From positions 310,001-374,000 of the forward strand of contig JAJJXM010000012.1 in the NCBI GenBank assembly GCA_024516155.1: a stretch of 64,000 bases of DNA, given 5' to 3'. The position numbers and the translations under genes were made by a program. Under the pieces are notes generated by a model. It had not been told where the DNA came from and did no database searches. It saw only the letters and a program-made list of their open reading frames with translations. The stretch comes from Pyronema omphalodes (taxonomy: Eukaryota; Ascomycota; Pezizomycetes; Pezizales; Pyronemataceae). The first letter of the stretch is position 1, and each line of letters begins with the position of its first letter. Of this stretch, positions 38,971-49,961 are shown piece after piece.

Positions 38971-40598
38971 CTATAACTTGTCGCCCTCTCCAACCCCCCG
39001 GTATACAGGAAGCTCTCCACCATTCTTCTCAATCAGCAACTTCTTGTAAAACTGGTTCTCCATGTTCAATTCCTGAACCCTCTTCTCAAGCGCAAGAACC
39101 TTATCAGTCATCTCCTTAGCAGTCTTCTCCAATTGCTGCTCCTTCTGCTTCTTCTTGACACGGAAACGAGCTGATGCTGCTGTGTTGCGACGGCGCTTAT
39201 CTTCCTCTGCTGCTAAGCGGGATGCTTCCTCGAGGGAATCGACACCGGCGCCTCCAGCTGCTGAATCGGGGGAGGCGTAGGTAGATTGTGCATCGGCAGC
39301 AACGGCGGAAGAGATGGAACGCTTTCTCTTCGGGGCGCGAGTAGTAGTAGAAGCACTGGGAGTCGCGAAGAGGTCGGAGACAGGTGCGATCAAGTTATCG
39401 GCAGGAGCCAAAGGAACAGTAGACTGGAAGGTTGGCGCGGGGGCGAAGGTCGCTGCCTGAGCAGGGAAGATAGTCGCAGTGTCGTAAATAGCGGGGCGGG
39501 CAGGAGCGATGGGCTTCTGGGCGCGAGCTGAGGATACGGCGGGGATGATGGTACGGGTTTGTTGAGGAGGGGAGATCTGCTGAGGAGGGGCAACGTGCTG
39601 AAGCTGGGAGGGCTGAGCTTCGGGCTGTTGCTGCTGAGGGGTGGGGATAATATCTGTAAAAGTTTGGGGTTAGCTACAAATCGCGAGGTCATATACAGCA
39701 TCAGGTAAGTACCTTGGAATCCGGTGAGGTTGTAGTCAAAGTTGACAAAGTTCATATCCGCGGGCAAGGACAAGTCGAGATCGGAGTTGTCAAAGTTGAG
39801 CAAGTTGCCGGAGGCGAAGGTAGTGGCATTGTTTCCTCCATCGCGGGGAAGAGTAGCAGCCACAACCTTAGGAGAGACGCTGTTACGAGCGCATTGATCG
39901 AAATCAAAGAATTGGTTTGGATCAGCGCCCCAAACTCCGAGGTCGCCGGCGTTGTCGTCCTCGAAAGAATATTCCTCGGAGGGAACAATATTCAAGCTCT
40001 GGAAACTGAGACGAGACATGAATTCCCGATCAAAAAATTGTTGTTGTTGCTCAGAGGTAGCGTGAACTAGAGACCGATGGACACCCGGGTTCAAGCGTAT
40101 AGGGCGCAGAGGATGCTCAGGGCTGGTTGACGGCGGAGAGTAATAGGTGTTACCCGGATTTTGCTTCTGACTCCAGTAAATGTAGTCTTCCTTTGTGTAT
40201 GAGCCTGGGCGTGGAAAAATATAAGCCGGTATCTCCGAATGTGTGGGACGAGGGGCCGTGTGAGCGTCTGGCGACTGTAGGTGATGAGTGTTGTGGTGTT
40301 GCTTCTGCTTGCTCACTTCAACCAATTCCGGATGGCAGGAAGGCCGGAAGTCGTTTCTGTGGGTGGTGATGCGTACTGGCTGGTTCGAGGCTGTGTTGAG
40401 CCTGGAGTAGTGATGTCCTTTGGTGAGGGTTGAATCGTGTAGGCCAATGTTGGTCTTAGTTAGAGATTTGGCTGGCCTGGATTGTCCGTCGGATGGATAT
40501 GTCGACCTGGATCTTTCCCGCGCTGAATCACGTGGATTTGAGGCCAAACGAGGATGTGGCTGGCTCTGAGTCCCATGCTTTGGGGTGTGGTGTGGCAT
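38971..40598 (-). CDS. bZIP transcription factor, Cys-3/MetR type
   Basis: Two exons (40598-39713, 39653-38971; intron 59 nt) give 522 aa. The C-terminal bZIP has the basic region DKRRRNTAASARFRVKKKQ (447-465) followed by a leucine zipper to ~505. The NTAASARFR signature plus KKKQ and the EKTAKEM linker is typical of the Neurospora CYS-3 / Aspergillus MetR family, which activates sulfur-acquisition genes when sulfur is limiting. Upstream of the bZIP is a Q/P-rich stretch (PPQQISPPQQ) and an acidic segment (SEEYSFEDDNAGDLGVWG) likely used in activation. The intron is placed at LTGFQ|DIIPTPQQQQ, which restores one frame into the bZIP. The first ~190 residues are weakly structured and a shorter start at MSRLSFQSLN is possible. 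Divergent from ERG8. Relatives are turned over by an SCF-Met30-type ligase; that is not visible here. Confidence 0.9.
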
Positions 40599-40886
40599 GG
40601 TGGCAATGAGCGAAAAAAATGACAGGGGGTAGCAGACGTGTAGGGATTTAAAAGTACAGGGGAGGGGCCAGGGTTAATTTATACCAAAACTAGTCAAACT
40701 CTTGGCATAACGCCACATCGGCTTCAGGCCCAGATTGCGCCACGGCACTCGCCACAGGAGACAACAGTCATCCTCTGAATAATCCCTCCCTACTCGGCAG
40801 CAGGCGCGATAGCCGCTCACAAGCTACAGCTCCGCGCGCCGCCAGTCTCCCTGCAACACCTCCGCTTTCCCCCTTATCGGCACAAA
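40599..40886. promoter_or_regulatory. 288-bp divergent promoter between bZIP gene and ERG8
   Basis: The two start codons face away from each other across 288 bp, so this interval must contain both core promoters. The bZIP-proximal third is G-rich on the plus strand; the ERG8-proximal part is C-rich (CTCCCTGCAACACCTCCGC) with no clear TATA box. No unambiguous Cys-3 palindrome is seen. Confidence 0.6.
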
Positions 40887-42323
40887 ATGTCACAACCCAC
40901 ACAGTCCTTTACACCCTCCGCCGTCAGTGCACCAGGAAAGGTTCTCCTAGCAGGTGGATACCTTGTCCTTGACGAAAAATACAGCGGTCTAGTCTTCGCT
41001 CTCAGTGCAAGAATCCACTGTGTCTCATCAGCTCTCCCGAGTCTCCCGCCTAATACCATTAAAGTCAATTCGCCACAGTTTACAGAGGCAGAATGGACTT
41101 ATCAAGTTACCAAAGGTGATACCTCCGAGGAGGAAGTTAAGGTAACTCAAATTGACGGGTAAGTGATTGAAGCTCTCCCTCCGCCGTGAAGATAACTCCC
41201 ATCGGTTTCCATGCTCGTAGCGGTGGCATAGCCCGTTACACACAATGACGTATTTCCACTTCCACCACAAACACTAACACACCATAGCAATCCCAACCCC
41301 TTCGTCCAAACCACCGTCTCTCAAGTACTCTCCTACCTCCGCCTGTCCTCAATCCCTCCAACCCGCATCACAATCCACGCCGACAATGCCTACTACTCAC
41401 AGCCACCCCTCTCCCCGCGCTTCAACTACCTCGGCGTCCCCATTTCCCAGGCCCACAAAACCGGTCTCGGTTCCTCCGCCGCCCTCGTAACCTCCCTTAC
41501 AGCCTGTCTACTCCACACCTTCACCGGCTCCTTCACCGCGCTCCACAACCTCGCACAATCCGCCCACTGCGCAGCACAGGGGAAAATCGGTAGCGGCTTT
41601 GACGTAAGTGCAGCAGTTCACGGAAGTCATGTTTACCATCGCTTTTCTCCTCGCTGCCTAGAGAACGGCGGTTTGAGAGAGCAGGTAGATGCACAATGGG
41701 ATCATAAGGTGGAGGCTACAAAGGTTCCTAAGGGGCTTAGATTGGTGATGGGAGATGTGGATTGTGGATCCAGTACACCCGGGATGGTGAGGAAGGTATT
41801 GGCTTGGAGAGCGGCTGATCAGACCGCGGAAGATCTTTGGAGGGATTTGGAGGGTCGGAATACGGAGCTTATTGAGCTATTGGGCAATGCGGAGGAGAGG
41901 AGTAGGGAGAAGGCCGAGGAGTGGAAGAGTGCGGTTCAGACGTGGGGAACTGCGGACCAGGGAGAGACTGAGAGCGTCAAATTGTTGAATGAGATTTCGA
42001 AACAGGTCGGGGTTATTAGGGAGAAGATCAGGGAGATGGGCTGCCGCGCTGAGGTTCCCATTGAACCCGAGGAGCAGACAAAATTGTTGGATGCGGCTGC
42101 GGCTGCGGTGCCAGGTGTCCTGGGAGGGGTTGTGCCAGGAGCTGGAGGTTATGATGCTGTGGTTTTCTTGTGTGTGGATAGGGAAGAGACTGTCCAGCAG
42201 CTGGAGGAGTTTTTGAGGGGTTATAAGTTTGTGGGCGAGGATGGCAAGGAGGGGTCTGTTGCCGTCCTTGAGGCTAGAGAGGAGATGGAGGGAGTTAGGG
42301 TTGAGGATTTTACTCAGTACTAA
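40887..42323 (+). CDS. ERG8: Phosphomevalonate kinase
   Basis: Phosphorylates 5-phosphomevalonate to the diphosphate in the mevalonate pathway leading to ergosterol. Two exons (40887-41158, 41288-42323; intron 129 nt) give 435 aa, close to yeast Erg8 (451). This is a GHMP kinase: the N-terminal SAPGKVLLAGGYLVLD, the ATP-binding glycine/serine loop KTGLGSSAALVTS at 148-160, and QGKIGSGFDVSAAVHGS, an Erg8 hallmark, are all intact. The C-terminal GHMP region includes GAGGYDAVVFLC. The reading frame is open through 41,288-42,323 and the splice join (DG|NPNPFVQTTV) is in frame. Convergent with SNU114, the two stop codons lying about 300 bp apart. Probably cytosolic or peroxisomal. Confidence 0.95.
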
Positions 42324-42627
42324 GCACCAGCGTATTTTAATATGAATTTAGGATGGAGACAGATGATACCATTTTCTTTACAAAAAAAATACGAAATTTT
42401 GGATGGATGGATACAAGTAATGGACGGAAGGAGAAACACAAATCAATGATAGTTCAGCGAAATAAAAAACGAGATTTATGATGCGGTATTAACTTCTGTT
42501 TTCACATATTCCTTTTCCACCTTTTTGGATGCTACTAGTCTATAAATACACCTGCATTATCATCTCTCATTTTCCTAAATTCTCCTAGATATCACTGTTT
42601 CCCTTCCTTAATCCTATGGCCGTCTAT
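42324..42627. other. Convergent 3' intergenic, ERG8 / SNU114
   Basis: About 300 bp of A/T-rich DNA shared by the 3' ends of both genes, presumably with both polyadenylation sites; no other feature seen. Confidence 0.5.
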
Positions 42628-45600
42628 CTAACCATCCAACAACCCACTGCTCTCAATAACCCCTCTCAACTCACCCTCCAAAAACTTCGCCACACTAACC
42701 TCCTCATTCAAACCCTTCCTCCTCCTAGTCTTCAATACCAAATCTCTAGCCATAGCCATAGCACTCGCAGGTTCCAGGGGTCTAAGCTTAACCTCCTTAT
42801 CCAACGGGTCACCTGGTACAATACTCCATCTATCAAAGACCAGCGAACAGAATGCCTGTCCCTGCGTATGAATTCTAATATCCGTTTCAAAACCAAACGA
42901 ATCAAGAACCGGAATCAATCCCTTGACATGGTAAAGAGGAGTTCCAGCAATGTGAGTATCGGAGAGGACATGACCACGACGCTTGGCAAGGAGGGTGTAA
43001 AGAGAGGATACGGAATCCGCCGGTCCGGTCATGGAACATGTGTAAACGGGCTCCATTAACCTAGGAGAGGCCATTAGGAAGGAGGAGTAACAGGCGCGAC
43101 GAGCGGTGGGGATGATTTGTCCTCCACCACGGTAGATTGGGGAGGGGTCGAGGGTTATGTCCATTAGTTTGAATTTTGTGTTACGGATGGCTATTGTTTT
43201 GTTAGCGTAGGAAGATGAGGGATGAAAGATGGAGATACGTACGCTCTTCACATAGGGGACCTTCTCGAGTTCCCCAGCTGAATCCTTGTCGGATACTATC
43301 CCTGACAGTGTTCAAGAGCTTTTTATCCACTTCTGATGGTAGAGTGTCGTCTTGGAGAATATTGGGTCCCATTTCATCCGGTCCGAAGGCCCAAATACTT
43401 CTTGACGCCAATAGATCCCATCCGTAGTTCTCCTCGAAGAATTTTCCGACTTTTCTTACTGGCCATTTGATGCTGACTTTTCCGCTCTCAATGTCTTCCG
43501 CAATACCAGTATCTAATGGCTCTGCAACCATTGTGATTTTGTTCTTTTTGTTGGGAGTGAGCGCATAACATTTGATAGCTGAAGTCTCAACCACAGTTTC
43601 ACAGAATCTAGTAACCGGGTCGGAAACCTTGATATCCATCTCTGAAAACAACTTTCGCAGGTCATGAAGAACACAATCCATGTACATTTCTCCAGTACCG
43701 AGGATAACGTGTTCTCCAGACTCCTCAACCTTTGTCACAACAAGCGGGTAGGATTTGTTAATCCTTCTAAGTCCATCCAACATCTTGGGTAACTCTGAAG
43801 GGTTGACAGGCTCCACTGCTACCTTGAAGACGGACTCGGTAAAGTGCTTCACGGGCTTGAAAATGTATGCATCATCATCCATTTTCTGAGCGACGATAGT
43901 AGCAGATTTGACGATGGAGTTATCGACGCCTCCTAGAAGGACCCAAGATCCAGCAGGGACACCGCTTGTGGGGATACGGTAGCGGGTCTCGTTGACCCAA
44001 CAGTCAGAGATGGTTGCAACCGCCATATCTTCCTCATCATCAAGGGTGTATCCTTCTCCGAGAACACGAACTTGGACGCCGGGCTTGACGGTACCAGACA
44101 TGACACGACCGAAGGAGAAGAAGTCCTTGGCATCCGAGGTGTGGTAGAGTTTGGCAACTTGGATAACCAAGGGACCATCAGCATCACAGGACAACATCGC
44201 TTTGGCGAGGTCGGTATCGAGGGGTCCAGTGTAGGTGTGCTCGATCTTGGCTGCGGCTCCCTCGACGGGAGAGGGAATGTGTCCGACTACCATGTCGACG
44301 AAGCCGGTTGCAGTGCCAAAGAATTGCTCACAAACGAGCTTAAGAAGGACCTTTGCATCGGCGCGGTACTGGGAGGGCTTCAAGGTGATACCCAAGCTTC
44401 CTAAGGTCTTCTTGAGCTTCTCAGGAGACTCTCCGATGGTCTGGATATGTTGTTAGCTTGGGGAAAACAGTAATATCGGGGACATGGGGCTTACATGTGC
44501 GTAAAGCTTGTATAATGGCTCTAGAACAAAGTGAACGAAAGATCTATTCGCACCCGTCTCCACAGCTTTCCGGGTAAATTTTCTGGTTGTGGGGCTGTAG
44601 AAGATGTCTCCCCATAATCTTCTAGAGAACTCGGAGATGTTTACACCAGGGAAAGAGTCCGCATACATCTTTGCGAATGTCTCAAGAGTAAAGCACCAAC
44701 CCATGCTTGCGCTGGCAAAACAAACATTACCCTTCTCAGGGGACAGTCTAAGGGCTTCACTCCGGCCAGGTGCTGCAGTGTCGATGATAGTGTTTACCTC
44801 CTCCACGGTGTGCTTAAGCTTGAAGTAAGCATCCTTGGGAGGAAGCTTCAACTCTAGAATCAAACGATCCACTTTGTTCAATACTAATGTCATGGGAATG
44901 TTCTCTGTGACGGCGTATTTGATAATCTGCTCCGTGTTGATCATGACACCCTCAACAACATCCACCACCAAAACAATACCATCAGCAAGACGTATCGAGG
45001 AAGCGACCTCGTCGACAAAGTTGACGTGACCTGGGGTGTCAATAATGTTAATTAGGTGTGATTTTGACTTGGATGATTGTAGAACGAGAGACATGGGCGC
45101 CGATTTGATGGTGATGCCGCGATCGCGCTCGAGAATGTGGGTATCGGTATATCGTAGCTGCTGGCCCTTGGGTCCTTGTGCTTTGGCCTCAAGCTCATGG
45201 GTCTCAAGAACAAGCATGTCCATGATTGAGGTCTTTCCGTGGTGTAGATGTCCAACTAATGCGACGTTCCGTACTTGGTCGGGGAAGCTCATGAGGTCCA
45301 TCATGAACTCCCTGGAGAAATGGGTTTTGGGTAGGTCCGCCTCCTCGACATTGAACTTCTTGACCTTGATAGGAGCTTTTTCCAGTCAGTTTTTGTAGAA
45401 CAGGCGAATGCAAAATCGGCGTACCAATGATGGGCTCCGATAGAGGCTGAGCGTCCTCTTCTTCTACCATAGTCTCGACATCTTTTCCGTACACTTGCTC
45501 CGCTGAGGGGTAGTATTGTTTATCTGGCAGGTGTCCGTCAGTACCAGGGTTCCATGAAATTTCAGCCAGATCGTCTACCTTCGTGGAGAATGACAGCGTT

Positions 45601-45890
45601 CGAAGGACCTTCGTCTACCGGCAAATCAGCTTTCAAGCGCTTCCCAAAACCACAGCGCAATTACCATCGACCTCCATGAGCTGCATATCATTCCCGTCCT
45701 CGATTTCCGCCTCATCATCGTCCATATCTACGTAGGCGTTCGCGGCGGCATCTTCCTGCTGGGAACCTTCCTCGTCCGAGTCAACGGCGTCGCCAATGAA
45801 GTTACCGAATCTGTAGAGCAAACATTAGTATACTGGTAAAAAGCACGAAGAACTGCAGCCGGAGACTGACTCGTCATAAAGGTCATCCAT
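42628..45890 (-). CDS. SNU114: U5 snRNP GTPase Snu114 (Cwf10/EFTUD2)
   Basis: EF-2-like GTPase of the U5 snRNP that controls spliceosome activation and disassembly with Prp8 and Brr2, in the nucleus. Seven exons (45890-45871, 45810-45665, 45614-45579, 45523-45425, 45375-44495, 44440-43243, 43190-42628) join in frame to 980 aa, near human EFTUD2 (972). The N-terminus [21 protein letters not shown] is the conserved acidic start and is recovered only by splicing the 20-nt first exon. G1 is GHLHHGKT (142-149); DTPGHVNF and NKVDR follow. EF-2-like domains II-V include the [15 protein letters not shown] segment (spanning the last intron) and [16 protein letters not shown]. Introns cluster in the first ~300 coding bases, four of six. 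Nothing unusual otherwise. Confidence 0.96.
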
Positions 45891-48107
45891 GGTGGTATCT
45901 TTGGGTTGTGACGGTGGTAGTTCGATGAAAGGTGATACCCTCTGGCTAGCAGCCTTCAAGCAGTTTGGGTGGCAGACGTGAAGTCGCGCGTCGATTGAGC
46001 AGGGATCAGACGCGCTTGTCCGTTTGGAGCGGACAGGTGAGGCTCTTTGGACGAGTGCGTTATGAGAGCATGCGACATCTTGGAATTCCACCCCGCGAAT
46101 TATTACAGCGTATAGATTAAAGATACCAGGGCATTTTTGATTTGAGCATATTGATTTCACAAGCAACTTATTTTGCTTTTGTATTCCTCTAACCTGTAAT
46201 GCTCGATACGAATTATGCATCAACTCCCCGCGTACGATAGTCAACGAGCACTGCATCCCGAGGCATGGCAATAATATTTGTATCAAAACGGATTCCCATA
46301 ACTTGTTTATCAATAATTAAACTTCTGGTAATACCATAATCCTGACTATAAGTTTTGGTTGTTCCTGTACTCCGATACAGGGGGAAATCCGGCGCTCTAT
46401 TATCTCAGCGCGCCGAACTTCTTTCCTCAAATAACGGGACATGCCAAGGCCATAGCATTCCATGAGGTGTAAAAAATCTTTTAATAAATATGATTAAGAC
46501 TGACTATAACACGTCACGTAATCCCTCATTTTTTCACAGTAAGCTTGTGAAGTTCTGGTTCTGCTGTTTTCCATGAAGCGTGCACAATGTCTTAGCGCAA
46601 GTACTGAGTACTCCGGTACACCACTCGCTACCGGAACGCAATCCCAGGACACGATAGGAAGGAAAACGCCATAGAAATTCTCGTGAAGAGAACGTGACAG
46701 CATTAAGAAAATTGCTACTGTACTATAAGCTGGAATTCATAAAGACAATGCACTTGTTCTAAGGTAATATCTCATAGACGCTAACAAATTAAGTGAAATG
46801 CTTGAACTTGCGGTTTTTAACTTCACTCCACACTCGAAAATCATCCTATGTAATTTCTCAAACTATTGTTTCTCACTCGCCATGGAGAGCTTATCAAGAT
46901 CAAATCTTGGGAAGGGTGATGACAAGATTGGCCACTTTGAGAGATCCGACTAGAGTTTGATTCAGATTATTGTTCATCGGAATTTTTTAGGCCGAAGTAA
47001 TGTCAGGTATGTACTCGAATATGAAGATGATTATTCACCTTGTGTTTCATTCCAGCAAGTTTATGAGTACGTTCAGTAGACGCAATTGATGAGCCAAGAA
47101 TTTATATAACGTCCGGAATCTCCTCTCCTCTTCTCCTTCATTAAAGCATGGTTGTATCTTTTGTCAGTACTGAATTTGGTCAGTCTTAAATCAATACATT
47201 TCTTTTCCTCCAAAATATTTCCTTGTGCGCACACTGTACCCATGCTGCTAAACTCCATTCATTGACTTTAATAAGCTAAATGAAACATATCTAGGCCTCG
47301 GGAAGATGCGTATAAGCAGTTTATTCGAACTTTGTAATGACTGATAGATCATATTCTCTTCAATAACCATCTGGCCAACGAGCGCTGGTGTAATTTGTAA
47401 TTATAATATATAATTTATATACACACGTCTCAGTCAGCTACGGTCATAGAATCATGAATACAACGCATCCCGTCCGCTCTGCGCTATTTAAGCATGATAT
47501 CGTCCGGCTAGTACTGTCGTGGGTGACCAGACGGGAATCCCGGATACTGTAGTTTTTACCCCACCGTTTTTGCCAAAAAAGAATCACTTTGATTGCGCCC
47601 TGCAAAGTAATGGTGTGATGAATAATTTCAATTTTACTTCCATTAAAGCTTTCATTTTCTTTTATCATTCAACATAAAATGATACAAGGCTCTTCAGTTC
47701 ATGAAGTCAGCGTGGGTCCTGATCGCCTGATCTCAAAACTGCCCTAACGGCAACCACGATAATGGCGACAACAATCCACAATATTTAAACCTCGGTACAA
47801 CACAATATATAGTTGTATCATATGACACAAGATCTCTAACAGCCCCAGAAAACACTCAGATTGCATCCAAATAAACCTAACCTCCATGGCCAGCACCGAC
47901 AAACAATTGCAGCCAACGGATATCAGTATATACAGATTACGCGTGGCTCATAGCCCTGACTTGGGCCATTATTCAGGATAATGTCAATCATGATCGAAGT
48001 CTCATAGGCTTGGTTTCTACTACCGACGCTAACACGAGCTCCCTCGCCAAACGATGTTAGTCTGAATGCTAGAACTGCATGGGCGGCGGCTATGTAAGGA
48101 ATTGCTA
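45891..48107. other. Intergenic, no gene seen
   Basis: SNU114 promoter next to 45,890, then about 2 kb of A/T-rich DNA with only short, domain-free frames. No copy of this stretch is seen elsewhere in the window. Confidence 0.5.
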
Positions 48108-48465
48108 CAGTCGACTCGGTTTATAAGGGTACGCCGGGACCGAAGGGGTGTACCCTTATATGGTGTATATTCTTAAAGGACGAGAGGCTTGGCACGAGTG
48201 ATTGATCGAGATGCACAGAGCTGGGGTAGTGCGGAGGTAAGTGGAGTCCTAGCGCCACACAAATTGCAACAAATTGCACCATAGCCACATCACCAGCCGC
48301 CCCACTGTATAAGGGTACCATACAAATTTTTGGCATTTTCTTAAGGATATTCTAGTACACTGTGATACCCTTAATTCCCATACAAAAACCGTCGGGACCG
48401 CGGCTGGTACCCTTCTACAGTGGGTATTCTTATAGATAGTACCCTTATAACCCGAGTCGACTGTA
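48106..48465. mobile_element. MITE-like non-autonomous DNA element with TA target-site duplication
   Basis: The element occupies 48,108-48,463 (356 bp). Its left end is CAGTCGACTCGGTTTATAAG (then GGTAC) and the reverse complement of its right end is CAGTCGACTCGGGTTATAAG (then GGTAC): 25-bp terminal inverted repeats with one mismatch. It is flanked by TA on both sides (48,106-48,107 and 48,464-48,465), the duplication expected of Tc1/mariner/pogo-type insertion. The inner sequence repeats TATAAGGGTAC modules as inverted pairs (48,122-48,158 and again from ~48,306), so it could fold extensively. No transposase frame is present. Confidence 0.88.
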
Positions 48466-49961
48466 AGTGCTTCTTGAATCCATCGAAATGACGGAATGCT
48501 ATAGTATCGATTACTAAGGTTCTATACCGCTTTATCTGAATTGGACATTAGCTAAAACAGCGTACCCGCGGCTGATGATTATCCACAACCGCAAAGCAAA
48601 CAACCATTATCCCACGTTTCTGAAGCTGCCTTCCGGCACGAATTTGGCCAAACAGGCCATAACTATTGGATAAAGAATTTTGCCAGAGGGTTCCTCTTTT
48701 TTTTATTCTTGAGGTGTGCAAAACTAAAGGAACGCCACCACATACGATTTCAATTAGATATGTCAGTCAATCCGGTGCTTGTTGTCGAATAGTCATTTAG
48801 CGTGGTTGACGAAGGAATGCAGATGTAAAAACATGGGCTCAACAAACAGATTGCTTACCCCGCAATATCGAGGAGTTCCATGACGTCCTCTTCAGCTCAG
48901 CTGTGTAGATACATACAGTGCGTGAATCAGACTAAAAACGCACGAGCTAATGCAATGATCTCCGCGCTCCTTTCGAGATAACGGCGGCTAGCATGGGTGT
49001 TAAATTTCAGCTACATTCCTACGCTGGTTTTGCGTTGGTATGTTTCCTGGCAGAGTAAATCATCTATCCCAATTCTTTACTAATTTCATTATTTTAGACA
49101 TCAAGATAGTTGAAAGATTTTCAGAGGAACTTCAGTACGACAAGAAGTTGTACACATATTTTTCAACTGCTGGGAAAAATACATCGCAACGATCTGTATC
49201 TCTGTATCTCAATATTTCTTCAGCATCTGTGGCCCTTTTGGATCTCATCGTACATGATTATACATGATGCACCATGCCTACACCCTACCAGAGAATGGAA
49301 GTTCCGGTTGGTGACGATAAGCCTACGGAACCCCGACACTATTCCCAAATAATTAAATGGCTGCGGGGAACCTTGTACCATGGTGGTTCAGGTCTCGAAG
49401 ATTAGGGCTACGACCTTTAGCGCGTGGCTGAACCCCAGGCTATTAACGCATCTGAGCACCCGATTGAACCGAAACAGCAAGCTGCATAATTGGCCGGTTT
49501 GAAGCATCCAATCGAATATCGAGACTGGTTCAAACGACCACGATCCAGATATCTCGCGACTCGCTGCAGATTTCCCTCATGTATCATAAACCCTTCGAAC
49601 ATGCGGCCACCGCTGCACGAATGCTACTCCTCCGCCCACAATACGACGGATGGTTTCGATTGATTCAGATTAATCACAGGGACCCCACTAAAATCGCACG
49701 TTTGCTCCTTGTGATTTTTCGACCCTTTTGATTTGTATGAGCTACATCGAGCACTGTGACATCGCATGTTCAGCTGAAGAGTGTCAGCCTACGTTGGCAA
49801 ATGAGGGGAACCGACATGATATCTGTTGAGAAAAAATGCGATATCTTGCACCTGAAGTACATCAAGGAGAAGTATAAGAAGCAAGACTTCTTCCCGAATA
49901 TCAGAGCAACGCCACTCTCACAAAACAACACCCCATCCTCCGAAAACTACCCGAGTGGAAA
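48466..49961. other. Intergenic upstream of DC2
   Basis: No separate gene recognised. A reading frame in phase with DC2 is open from about 49,880 up to its proposed start and encodes LTKQHPILRKLPEWK just before the methionine, so an additional upstream exon is possible. Confidence 0.4.

Noticed and set aside
45825..46313. 162-residue frame just upstream of and overlapping the SNU114 start
   Set aside because: It overlaps exon 1 and intron 1 of SNU114 in another frame, has no domain, and would conflict with the strongly conserved MDDLYDEFGN start.
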